A stretch of 14,239 nucleotides of DNA. Source: CAZAFN01 sp964484795 (lineage in GTDB: Bacteria; Pseudomonadota; Alphaproteobacteria; Methylaequorales; Methylaequoraceae). Positions 1 through 7,368 of this stretch are shown piece after piece. Position numbers and translations under genes: made by a program. The stretch spans positions 1 through 14,239 of the forward strand of contig CAZAFN010000030.1 in assembly GCA_964484795.1 (NCBI GenBank), read 5' to 3'. Each line of letters opens with the position of its first letter. Position 1 is the stretch's first letter. The notes below the pieces were generated by a model, which saw only the letters and a list, made by a program, of their open reading frames with translations, had not been told where the DNA came from and ran no database searches.

Positions 1-27
1 AAAAAAATTATATGCTTTATCTGCATT

Positions 28-243
28 TTAAATTTCTAACAGGTCTTCTCCAAGAATAGTCATATGAAATTGATAAGCGATCTCTCCTTCATCTTCCTCT
101 AGATATACTAATCCTAGGAACTCATCTCCTAAATAAACTTCACATGAATCATCAATTGATTTTCTTTCTTTAACTAAAAACTCTTGTGACCCAAACTTTT
201 TGTTAAGATAATTTTCAACTTTTTTTAATTCAAACTCTCTCAT
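28..243 (-). CDS. DUF3126 family small protein
   Basis: This 71-residue protein matches what I know of DUF3126, a short, mainly alphaproteobacterial family of unknown function. The pattern is an N-terminal helix (residues about 4-17, ending NKKFG), then a beta-rich part with SCEVYLGDEFLGLVY near 33-47, an acidic EEDEGE stretch at 49-54, and YQFHMTILGEDL near the end. The length equals the usual family length, so the gene is complete. It has no signal peptide or membrane segment and is probably cytoplasmic. The start is an ATG with no good Shine-Dalgarno before it. It is transcribed away from the rest of the window. The family call is from memory of its pattern. The function is unknown, and the value of the gene here is mainly as a lineage marker. 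Confidence 0.8.
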   Translation of the reverse strand: MREFELKKVENYLNKKFGSQEFLVKERKSIDDSCEVYLGDEFLGLVYLEEDEGEIAYQFHMTILGEDLLEI

Positions 244-365
244 TATATCAAAATCTCATCAGGAACATCATAAACTGGAAGACAACCAACATACAAAAAT
301 TTTTAAAATCTATTCATATAATGTCTTTATACAATTATAAATAATTATGATAAACTTAAAATTTA

Positions 366-840
366 ATGAGGCAAGCTTATAAAATCAACCTCAAGAAAAT
401 ATATTGTTTTTCTAACAATACTGGGATTAATTCCTTTTTATATAGAGCCAATTTTTAGTATTATTAACTTCAAAAATAGCTTTAGTCGTTGGAATTTTTT
501 TGACAATCTTTCTTTTTTTTATGGTGCATTAATTATTTCATTTCTATGCGGCATGCAATGGGAAAGATTAATTCTTGAAAAGCAAATCAAGCATTATGCC
601 ATCCCAATGATACCTATTATTTTCATCTGGTCATTTTCATTCTTCATTTTTTCTTTTGAACAAAATTATGACAAATTAGGTACTTTAAATTATTTATTTT
701 CAAGTAAATTAGCAATAATACTCTGTCTAATTTTTTGTTTTTTAGTTGATGTTAAACTACTTAATCCATTTAGAAAAATTTGGTTTAAGAAAATTAGATT
801 AATTGCAACAATTCTAGCCATTTTATCATATTTGATATAA
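366..840 (+). CDS. DUF3429-like membrane protein, apparent 5' frameshift
   Basis: The frame read from 553 (95 codons) is only the end of a longer gene. The same frame is open back to 370 and encodes LGLIPFYIEP at 421-450 and FFYGALIISFLCGMQWERL at 514-570, which resembles the LGLxGLIPF and YGAxIxSFLGGxxWG blocks of DUF3429 inner-membrane proteins. That frame has no ATG, GTG or TTG between the stops at 364-369 and position 553. An ATG at 366 lies one base out of frame (MRQAYK). Dropping one A from the AAAA run at 381-384 would join it to KSTSRKYIVFL and give 157 residues, near the usual family length. The protein would have about four membrane helices. The function is unknown. Either a sequencing or assembly indel, a real pseudogene, or a non-standard start could explain this. 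An intact protein starting at 553 would lack the first conserved block. Confidence 0.6.
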
Positions 841-952
841 TTATTTATTAATAAAATCAATGATGTAGGGTTTTTTGGTTTTTTTTTCTTGAATAAACTT
901 TTTTTTTGGTCATCCTATTAATTAAGCGATATGGGGAGGCTTTTTGGGCAGT

Positions 953-958
953 TATAAT
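953..958 (+). promoter_or_regulatory. Candidate -10 box of the proteorhodopsin promoter
   Basis: A perfect TATAAT lies 99 bases before the rhodopsin start codon. No convincing -35 hexamer sits 16-18 bases upstream (the sequence at 930-935 is TATGGG) and there is no TG extension. Long T-tracts at about 871-907 lie upstream and could act as curved or UP-like DNA. If used, the transcript would start near 965 and carry a leader of about 90 bases. The rest of the 841-1057 gap contains no gene. Confidence 0.4.
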
Positions 959-995
959 GTAGCCCTAAAATCTACTTGTATTACATTAATTTCTT

Positions 996-1021
996 GAACA
1001 CTGTTTTACTTTTAGTGTTTT
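996..1021 (+). promoter_or_regulatory. Small hairpin in the proteorhodopsin leader
   Basis: AACACT at 997-1002 pairs exactly with AGTGTT at 1014-1019 around an 11-base loop, ending in a short run of four T. The stem is only 6-7 pairs, so it is a weak structure. It could be a leader structure, a weak attenuator or chance. Its place about 20 bases before the Shine-Dalgarno is the only reason to list it. Confidence 0.25.
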
Positions 1022-1045
1022 GGATTTTGGAGATATTAACAACGA

Positions 1046-1050
1046 AAGGA
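1046..1050 (+). promoter_or_regulatory. Shine-Dalgarno site fixing the proteorhodopsin start
   Basis: AAGGA ends 7 bases before the ATG at 1058. An in-frame TAA at 1055-1057 directly precedes this ATG, so the protein cannot extend upstream. Together these settle the start and show that no N-terminal signal peptide is encoded. It is the clearest ribosome-binding site before any gene in the window, fitting a highly expressed protein. Confidence 0.8.
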
Positions 1051-1057
1051 TAGATAA

Positions 1058-1747
1058 ATGCTAGAAGTCGGAGATATCGTAGGTATAACTTTTTGGATCA
1101 TTTCTGTTGCAATGGTTGCAGCTACAGCTTTCTTTTTTCTGGAAGCAAATAGTGTTGCTAAACAGTGGGCTACTTCCGTAAGGGTTGCTGGTCTTGTTAC
1201 CCTTATAGCTGCCGTACACTACTACTATATGAGAGCAGGTTGGGTAGACACGGGAACTTCCCCAACTGTTTATCGTTATATTGACTGGTTATTAACTGTA
1301 CCATTACAAATGATTGAGTTTTACTTAATCCTAGCAGCAGTTGGTGCGGCTACGTCGGGAATGTTCTGGAGACTACTTGTAGGAACACTTGTAATGTTAG
1401 TTGCAGGATTTGCTGGAGAAACAGGTATGATAGGATCAGCCGCAATTGCCTTTGTAATAGGTATAGCTGGTTGGATCTATATTTTATATGAAGTTTTTGC
1501 TGGTGAAGCAGGGCAAGCTAGTGCTGCAAGTAACTCAGAGGCTCAAAAATCAGCTTTTAATACAATGAAATGGATTGTATCAGTTGGTTGGTGTATATAC
1601 CCAATTGGCTATTTTATGGGATATTTAACAGGTGGTGGAACAGATGCTTCTACACTTAATGGAGTCTACAATATAGCAGACTTTGTTAACAAAATTGCAT
1701 TTGGTCTAGCTATTTGGGCTGCGGCTAAATCAGAGTCAAAAGCTTAA
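1058..1747 (+). CDS. Proteorhodopsin, blue-absorbing proton pump type
   Basis: A seven-helix retinal protein of 229 residues that pumps protons outward across the inner membrane in light. In eBAC31A08 numbering the key residues are all present: Schiff-base lysine K231 (here K212, in ADFVNKIAFG), counter-ion D97 (D76, in RYIDWLLT), T101 (T80), proton donor E108 (E87), plus H75 (H54), R94 (R73) and D227 (D208). The D-T-E triad marks a proton pump, not a sodium (NDQ) or chloride type. Position 105 is glutamine (Q84, in TVPLQMIEFY), the known spectral switch for blue absorption. Blocks such as GMFWRLLVG and FAGEAGQAS resemble alphaproteobacterial (SAR11-type) sequences. The protein starts right at the first helix, with no signal peptide, unlike the classic gamma-type protein. 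Sampled stretches are about 40-48% GC, well above the following crt genes. A terminator follows, so it is probably its own main transcript. Confidence 0.97.
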   Translation: MLEVGDIVGITFWIISVAMVAATAFFFLEANSVAKQWATSVRVAGLVTLIAAVHYYYMRAGWVDTGTSPTVYRYIDWLLTVPLQMIEFYLILAAVGAATSGMFWRLLVGTLVMLVAGFAGETGMIGSAAIAFVIGIAGWIYILYEVFAGEAGQASAASNSEAQKSAFNTMKWIVSVGWCIYPIGYFMGYLTGGGTDASTLNGVYNIADFVNKIAFGLAIWAAAKSESKA

Positions 1748-1770
1748 TTTAAGTGTTGCTCTAATTAATT

Positions 1771-1806
1771 AAGGGGAAACCTCTTTTGAAGTTTCCCCTT
1801 TTTTTT
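1771..1806 (+). terminator. Strong intrinsic terminator after proteorhodopsin
   Basis: AAGGGGAAAC (1771-1780) and GTTTCCCCTT (1791-1800) form a perfect 10-pair stem around a 10-base loop, followed by an unbroken T run through 1806. This is the clearest terminator in the window. It lies 23 bases after the rhodopsin stop codon and 18 bases before the crtE ATG, so it separates opsin from pathway genes, and there is little room for a separate crtE promoter after it. Confidence 0.92.
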
Positions 1807-1824
1807 GTTTTTAACGCATTCACA

Positions 1825-2919
1825 ATGAACAAAATCACTGCCAATCAGAGTTTTCAAGAGAATATTGACTTTCTTGCGTCTAGTAAATGTTGGGAAACTT
1901 TAAAAAAACTAAATTATAGTCTTAATTCCAACCTTTTTGACAATGATGAATTAAATCAACAATTAAGAAAAGTAGAAACTGTTATGAACGATTTTTTGTG
2001 TGATGATTCCTGGATGGGACATTGTGCTAAATATCAACTTCAATCAGGTGGAAAAAGGTTTAGAGTAGTACTTGCTTTGTTAGCATCAAAAATTTTCAAT
2101 TTAGACACAAAATCTTCAATAAATGTTGCTGTTTGTTGTGAGTTTATTCATAATGCATCACTCATTCATGATGACCTACAAGACAGAGACCTTATACGAA
2201 GAGGCATGCCCACCATCTGGAGTAGATTTGGGGAGCACACCGCAATAAATCTTGGTGATTATTTCATTTCTGGTTCTTTCGAAGCATTAGTTAAGGCTAA
2301 TGCTGAGCCAAAATTAAAATGTTTAGCAATAGAAGAATTAAGCAAAACAATCAAACAGACTGTTAAAGGACAGTCTATGGAAATTTTAGGTCGTTCAGAT
2401 TTTTATCTTAAAATGCAAGACTACGAATCTACAGCAAGAGCCAAAACTGGTGCACTCTTATGTCTTCCGGTTAAACTGGTAATGTTGCTAAAAGGATTGA
2501 ATAAATGTGGTCCCACTTTTCTAAACCCTCTATTAGAAACTGGATTAGCATATCAAATTCAAGATGATTTATCAGACTTTTTGGGAATCAAGGATAGAGG
2601 ATTGCCGGGAAGAGACTTAAAAGAAGGAAAAATGAATGTTTTGGTTATGCACTATATTAATTCTGCCACACCGGGTGAAAAATATCTTCTTCAACAGTTT
2701 TTAAAGAAAAGGTACGATACAATATCTGAAAATGAAATATTGCATTGGATTTTACAAATTCGCAGAAAAGGAGGAATTGAAAAATCCATAAAACATTTAA
2801 AATTTGTAGCAGAAAAATCATTGAAATTATCAAAAAAAACCGATGAGAAACTTTTTAAAATTGTAAAATTTGTTATAAGCAGTACATTGGACAGGATTTC
2901 AGAAAAAGTTAATAATTGA
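1825..2919 (+). CDS. crtE: Geranylgeranyl diphosphate synthase (CrtE/IspA family)
   Basis: A trans-prenyltransferase of 364 residues that extends farnesyl or shorter diphosphates with isopentenyl diphosphate to C20 GGPP, the entry to carotenoids. Visible motifs are GGKRFR (75-80), the first Asp-rich motif DDLQD (116-120) followed by RRGMPT, KTGALL (about 207), and the second Asp-rich motif DDLSD (247-251). Small residues (A, S) at the fifth and fourth positions before the first motif fit a C20 rather than C15 product. The first motif lacks the two-residue insertion usual in bacterial CrtE and FPP synthases. The N-terminus is long, with about 50 residues before the first conserved helix. I chose ATG 1825 because the upstream TTG at 1786 lies inside the terminator loop. 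No clear Shine-Dalgarno precedes ATG 1825. First gene of the crt operon; an IspA-like or longer-chain product is possible but context favours GGPP. Confidence 0.9.
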   Translation: MNKITANQSFQENIDFLASSKCWETLKKLNYSLNSNLFDNDELNQQLRKVETVMNDFLCDDSWMGHCAKYQLQSGGKRFRVVLALLASKIFNLDTKSSINVAVCCEFIHNASLIHDDLQDRDLIRRGMPTIWSRFGEHTAINLGDYFISGSFEALVKANAEPKLKCLAIEELSKTIKQTVKGQSMEILGRSDFYLKMQDYESTARAKTGALLCLPVKLVMLLKGLNKCGPTFLNPLLETGLAYQIQDDLSDFLGIKDRGLPGRDLKEGKMNVLVMHYINSATPGEKYLLQQFLKKRYDTISENEILHWILQIRRKGGIEKSIKHLKFVAEKSLKLSKKTDEKLFKIVKFVISSTLDRISEKVNN

Positions 2920-2921
2920 AA

Positions 2922-4403
2922 ATGCACAAATCAGCTTTAGTAGTTGGTTCTGGTTTTGGTGGGATTGCATCAGCATTAAGATTAAAGTCAATGGGCTTTG
3001 ATGTAAAAATTTTTGAAAAACTTGATCAAATTGGTGGAAGAGCAAGAGTCTTTAAAAAATCAGGTTTTACATTTGATGCTGGACCAACGGTAATAACCGC
3101 ACCTTTTCTATTTGATGAATTATTTGAATTATTTAAAAAAAATAGAAAAGATTATATAAAATTCAAAAAACTTGACCCTTGGTATAGATTCTATTTTTCC
3201 TCAAATGGTTTAGTATTTAATTATTCTGATAATCTTAAGAAAACTGAAGAGGAAATAAAAAAATTTAATCCTGAAGATGTTAAAGGCTACAAACAGCTTT
3301 TAAAATTTTCTGAAAAAATCTTTAATGTTGGATTCTCTCAACTTTCTGCCACTCCATTTCACAATTTTTTATTTATGATAAAACAAATACCAGCTCTTTT
3401 AAGATTAAAGAGCTATTTAAGTGTTTTTCAATTTGTATCCAAATTCATTAAAAATGAACATATACGTCAAGCTTTAAGCATACAACCATTATTATTAGGA
3501 GGAAATCCAATTTCCACAACCTCCATTTACAATCTTATACATTTTTTAGAAAGAAAATGGGGTGTTCACTATGCAATGGGAGGAACAGGGAAATTGGTTG
3601 CAGCACTAAAAAAATTAATGATAGAGGAAAATATTAACATTTTTACAAATTCAACAATCACAAAAATAATAACAAAAAAAGACAAAGCCATAGGCATTGA
3701 AGTTAACGATCAAAAAAAAATTTTTGCTGATAAAATTATTTTAAACACCGATCCAGCCTATACTTATAAACACCTAATAAATTCTAAATACAATAAAAAA
3801 TGGAACCGTAAAAGAATAGACAGATTAGATTTCTCAATGGGTCTTTTTGTCATTTATTTTGGCACAAAAAAAAAATACAAAAACATTGCACACCATACAA
3901 TTTGGATGGGTAAAAGATTCGAAGGTTTGTTAAACGATATATTCAAAGAAAAGAAATTAGCAGATGATTTTAGCTTGTACCTTCACAGGCCAACTGCAAC
4001 AGATATTTCAATGGCCCCAAAAAATTGTGATTCCTTTTACGTTCTATCTCCTGTACCAAATTTAATTTCAAATGTTGATTGGAAGATAATTGGAAGTAGT
4101 TACAAAGATAAAATAATAAATGCCCTAGACAAAACCATACTTCCAGAGTTAAAAGAAAATCTTAAAACTTGTTTTTTCATGACACCTGAAGATTTTAGGA
4201 AAGATTATCTTTCTTTATACGGAAGTGGATTTTCCATAAGCCCAATTTTTACACAATCTGCATGGTTTAGGTTCCATAATAAATCTGAAAATTTTAAAAA
4301 CTTATATTTTACTGGTGCAGGAAGTCACCCAGGTGCAGGAGTTCCTGGCGTCTTAAGTTCAGCCAAAGTATTAGAAATAATTTTAAAAAATGAGAGTAAG
4401 TGA
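2922..4403 (+). CDS. crtI: Phytoene desaturase
   Basis: A FAD-dependent desaturase of 493 residues expected to convert phytoene to lycopene at the membrane. The N-terminal dinucleotide-binding motif GSGFGG is at 9-14, followed by an acidic end of the second strand (IFEK) and GGRARVFKKSGFTFDAGPTV, the typical CrtI continuation. The C-terminal signature GSHPGAGVPG is at 467-476. The length is normal for bacterial CrtI. ATG 2922 starts 2 bases after the crtE stop; an in-frame TTG at 2916 would overlap that stop and is the alternative. Its end overlaps crtB by 14 bases, implying co-translation. Relatives can desaturate other substrates (CrtN, CrtD), but the adjacent crtB, crtY and blh make the lycopene-forming role by far the most likely. 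Confidence 0.95.
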   Translation: MHKSALVVGSGFGGIASALRLKSMGFDVKIFEKLDQIGGRARVFKKSGFTFDAGPTVITAPFLFDELFELFKKNRKDYIKFKKLDPWYRFYFSSNGLVFNYSDNLKKTEEEIKKFNPEDVKGYKQLLKFSEKIFNVGFSQLSATPFHNFLFMIKQIPALLRLKSYLSVFQFVSKFIKNEHIRQALSIQPLLLGGNPISTTSIYNLIHFLERKWGVHYAMGGTGKLVAALKKLMIEENINIFTNSTITKIITKKDKAIGIEVNDQKKIFADKIILNTDPAYTYKHLINSKYNKKWNRKRIDRLDFSMGLFVIYFGTKKKYKNIAHHTIWMGKRFEGLLNDIFKEKKLADDFSLYLHRPTATDISMAPKNCDSFYVLSPVPNLISNVDWKIIGSSYKDKIINALDKTILPELKENLKTCFFMTPEDFRKDYLSLYGSGFSISPIFTQSAWFRFHNKSENFKNLYFTGAGSHPGAGVPGVLSSAKVLEIILKNESK

Positions 4404-5304
4404 TAAAAAATTAACCCTTAAGAGCAGAGCTAAGACTTTTTACTTTGCTTCATTATTTTTTTCTAAAGAAATTAGATTAGACATTGAAGATTTGTATCTT
4501 TTTTGTAGATATGTAGATGATATAAGTGACCATTCAAACATTTCAACTAAAGAAGCTAAAAAAAATCTTCAGAAAATTAAAAAAGAAATTCAGAATAATC
4601 ATTCTACCAATATAATTGTGAAAAAATTTCTAAAATTAATGATAAAATACCAAATTAATAGCTCAACTCCATTATTTCTCATTGAAGGTGTACTTGATGA
4701 TTTAAAAGAAGTTAATTTAAAGAATTTTGATCAACTAATTGAATATAGTTATAAAGTTGCAGGAACAGTTGGATTAATGATGTGTAGAATAATGAAAGTT
4801 AGGGATAATAAACTAAAATTCAAAGGCATACAACTAGGAATTGCAATGCAATTAACTAATATTTCACGAGATATAGAAGAAGATTTAAAAAGAAAAAGAA
4901 TTTATCTTCCTAAATCTTTTAGATCGTTTAAACACGAAAATTATGATGAAATAACTCAAAGTATAAATCTTAAAAAAACAATTTCGCAGGATCTTAAAAA
5001 AATTATTTGCGAAGCAGATAAAATTTATTTAAATGCCTGGGATGGAATTTCAGAATTACCAATTAAATATAAAATACCTATAGCTATAGCATCAGAACTT
5101 TACCAATCCATAGGAAAAAAAATAAGAAAAAAAAAATTTGATATATGGAATAAAAGAATTTTTCTAACAAGAGTTGAAAAAATATTTTTTGCAATAAAAG
5201 CATTAATAAAGGTTTTTTCAGAAAAAAACATTAGCCAATATTCAAAATTAGAGAAAAGAATTCATCTGATTTTACAAAGAATGAATAAATCATATTGTGA
5301 ATAA
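4390..5304 (+). CDS. crtB: Phytoene synthase
   Basis: A head-to-head prenyl synthase of 304 residues that joins two GGPP molecules to phytoene. The first substrate-binding Asp motif DDISD is at 43-47 (after FCRYV) and the second, DIEED, is at 161-165 inside the block NISRDIEEDLKRKRIYLP, the strongest family signature. SRAKTFYFAS at 12-21 is the conserved N-terminal block that in this family starts the active-site pocket. The start ATG lies inside crtI (14-base overlap) and the end overlaps crtY by 8 bases, so translation is probably coupled along the operon. Squalene synthase-like relatives share the fold, but the neighbours support phytoene synthase. The gene is very AT-rich (a sampled 60-base line has about 22% GC). 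Confidence 0.94.
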   Translation: MRVSDKKLTLKSRAKTFYFASLFFSKEIRLDIEDLYLFCRYVDDISDHSNISTKEAKKNLQKIKKEIQNNHSTNIIVKKFLKLMIKYQINSSTPLFLIEGVLDDLKEVNLKNFDQLIEYSYKVAGTVGLMMCRIMKVRDNKLKFKGIQLGIAMQLTNISRDIEEDLKRKRIYLPKSFRSFKHENYDEITQSINLKKTISQDLKKIICEADKIYLNAWDGISELPIKYKIPIAIASELYQSIGKKIRKKKFDIWNKRIFLTRVEKIFFAIKALIKVFSEKNISQYSKLEKRIHLILQRMNKSYCE

Positions 5305-6436
5305 AATAATTAAAGAATTCGACATCATCATCATAGGAGCAGGACTTTCGGGTCTGGTATTAGCATATGAATTATCCAAAAGAACAAGTAAAAAAATATT
5401 ATTATTAGAACAAAAAAAAAAATTTGAAAATGATAAAAACTGGTGCTTTTGGAATTTTCCAGAAAATTATTTTACCACTCGAGCAGAAAATAGATGGAAA
5501 AAAATATTTGTGTCTATTGATGGTCAAAAAAAAATTTTTTTGGAAGATGGAATTGAGTATTTACATATCAAATCCATAACATTCTACAATCAAATTACTA
5601 ATGAAATAAAAAAAAACAAGAATATTGAGATTCTAATGAATCAGAAATTAAATCATATAAGATCTGAAAATCTAAAAAACTATGTAAGAACAAATAAAAA
5701 AACTTTTATGTCAAAATTAATTTTTGATAGTAGGCCTGAAACAATTAACAAAAAAGAAAATCAACTCTTCCAGAATTTTTATGGTGCCACAATTTCATTC
5801 AGCAAAAACTTATTTGACAAACATGAAGTGACTCTTATGGATTTTCAGAAATTTTCTGATGGAATTCATTTCATATACATACTACCTTTTAGCCAAAAGA
5901 TAGGACTCATTGAGTCAACATATTTTTCAACAAAAATGTATACTGAAGCACACTATAGAACAGATATTAAAAAATATATAAATAAGAGATATGGAAAAGT
6001 AAATTATAAAATGAATTATTGTGAATCAGGTAGAATTCCAATGTTTTACACTAAACAAGAACAAAAATTTAAGAGTTTAATAAAAATTGGAACCACAGGA
6101 AACTGGGTGAGAGCGTCAACTGGATATTGTTTCCAAAATTCATTTAAAAATGCAAAAGATATTGTAAACGATATTTTAAAAAACAAGAAACCTAGAATTA
6201 AATTTAATAGAATATTTGTGATCTTAGACCTAATTTTTTGTGAATATATTAAAAAATACCCATCTGATTCTAAATTTTTTTTTATGTCTTTTTTTTACAA
6301 AAATAAGCTGCGAAACATTGTTAAATTTCTCACTGGCACATCTAATTTGTATGAAGTTTTAGGGTTACTAATTTCACTACCAAAAAAAAAACTATTAAAA
6401 GTTTCGTTTAAAATATTAATAAATAAAATAATTTGA
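5297..6436 (+). CDS. crtY: Lycopene beta-cyclase
   Basis: A flavoprotein cyclase of 379 residues that closes both ends of lycopene to give beta-carotene, the substrate of Blh. Motifs are GAGLSG (14-19, dinucleotide binding), the NWCFW block (48-52), FDSRP (143-147), MDFQ with FIYILPFS downstream (181-199), and IGTTGNWVRASTGY (264-277), the CrtY C-terminal signature. The last block looks more like the STGY form of PR-linked and Bacteroidetes cyclases than the classic proteobacterial PTTGY form (from memory). The start is a GTG inside the end of crtB (8-base overlap); no in-frame ATG exists before the GAGLSG motif. Long A runs occur, yet the frame stays open and all motifs are in order, so the gene is intact. 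Confidence 0.92.
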   Translation: MNKIIKEFDIIIIGAGLSGLVLAYELSKRTSKKILLLEQKKKFENDKNWCFWNFPENYFTTRAENRWKKIFVSIDGQKKIFLEDGIEYLHIKSITFYNQITNEIKKNKNIEILMNQKLNHIRSENLKNYVRTNKKTFMSKLIFDSRPETINKKENQLFQNFYGATISFSKNLFDKHEVTLMDFQKFSDGIHFIYILPFSQKIGLIESTYFSTKMYTEAHYRTDIKKYINKRYGKVNYKMNYCESGRIPMFYTKQEQKFKSLIKIGTTGNWVRASTGYCFQNSFKNAKDIVNDILKNKKPRIKFNRIFVILDLIFCEYIKKYPSDSKFFFMSFFYKNKLRNIVKFLTGTSNLYEVLGLLISLPKKKLLKVSFKILINKII

Positions 6437-6437
6437 T

Positions 6438-7331
6438 ATGGGATTAATGGATACTAAAATATTTTTTTTTTTCTTAGCTGTTATGGTAGCTATTACTTTT
6501 TCATTTAATGATTTCTTTCATAATAGTTTTGCAAATCAAATATTTTTCTTCTTAATTCCAATTTTGTGGCCTGGAATAGCACATGGAAGTTTAGATATTT
6601 TGACAGCCAAAAGGAAACAAATTATTCAAAATAAAAAAGACGTCTTCTTTTTTTTGCTAATTTATTTATTAATACCACTTTTATTCTTTTTATTATGGAT
6701 AAATTCACCAAATTTAATTTTTTTTACTTTTTTAATTTTATCAATATTTCATTTTGGGATAAGTGATTGCATTTCTAGCAAAAGTAAAATTGATAAATTT
6801 TTGGAAATAATAATAAGAGGTATGATTGTTATTTGCTTACCTATAGAACTTCATTTTAGTGAAACTTTAGAAATTTTTAAATTTCTTTTAGTTGATGAAC
6901 AATTTATTTTTTTAATTAGGAATTACAACCAAATACTAATTTATTTTATTCTTATTTTTTTCCTGATTTGGTTGTTTGTTAATTTTAAAAAAAATCATTT
7001 TCAAATAATGAAAAATAGAGTTTTAATTGAATTTCTTGGTTTATTTTTCTGTTTTTGGTATTTTACACCACTCATTTCATTCTTTATTTATTTCTGTTTT
7101 CTTCATTCTGTAAGACATCTGATAAGTGAGAAGAAATTTCTTAAACTAAGTACATTGGAATTAATCATTAAAACATTGCCATTCACTTTTTTAGTCATTT
7201 TAACACTGATCTCATCATTTTTTTTTCTTACTATATTTCAAATCGAATTCGAATATCTTAATTACTTGATAATTGGATTGGCATCTCTAACGGTATCACA
7301 TATTCTGTTAGTCAATTTTACAAAAAACTGA
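6438..7331 (+). CDS. blh: Beta-carotene 15,15'-dioxygenase (Brp/Blh family)
   Basis: A membrane-embedded, iron-dependent oxygenase of 297 residues that cuts beta-carotene centrally into two retinals, the rhodopsin chromophore. It is very hydrophobic, with about eight predicted membrane segments. Histidines expected to bind iron sit in family blocks: H49 in GIAHGSLD, H105 in HFGISD, and H223 and H227 in LHSVRHL; their spacing agrees with the essential histidines reported for a marine Blh as I recall them. ATG 6438 lies 1 base after the crtY stop; M4 at 6447 is an alternative start. It is the last gene of the crt run. The 37-base AT-only-like gap after it holds no terminator hairpin, and the next genes come from the opposite strand. 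Confidence 0.95.
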   Translation: MGLMDTKIFFFFLAVMVAITFSFNDFFHNSFANQIFFFLIPILWPGIAHGSLDILTAKRKQIIQNKKDVFFFLLIYLLIPLLFFLLWINSPNLIFFTFLILSIFHFGISDCISSKSKIDKFLEIIIRGMIVICLPIELHFSETLEIFKFLLVDEQFIFLIRNYNQILIYFILIFFLIWLFVNFKKNHFQIMKNRVLIEFLGLFFCFWYFTPLISFFIYFCFLHSVRHLISEKKFLKLSTLELIIKTLPFTFLVILTLISSFFFLTIFQIEFEYLNYLIIGLASLTVSHILLVNFTKN

Positions 7332-7368
7332 CTGATCTAATTTTATTTTATTATTAATTTATTTATTC

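Noticed and set aside
311..345. TATAAT at 317-322 (plus) and 334-339 (minus) as divergent promoters for the DUF3429 and DUF3126 genes
   Set aside because: No -35 match at proper spacing; such hexamers are expected by chance in sequence this AT-rich.
1786..1824. Upstream TTG start for crtE, adding 13 residues
   Set aside because: It lies within the terminator loop and its codons read through the hairpin arm and T run (KFPLFFVF); a transcript structure, not coding sequence.
2691..2927. Minus-strand reading frame opposite the end of crtE
   Set aside because: Phe/Ser-rich antisense shadow of an intact, recognised gene, with no family pattern.
5400..6400. Frameshifts at the long A runs of crtY
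   Set aside because: All CrtY motifs occur in order in one open frame of normal length.
7332..7368. Terminator between blh and the convergent gene
   Set aside because: The gap is AT-rich and shows no stem with paired G/C.
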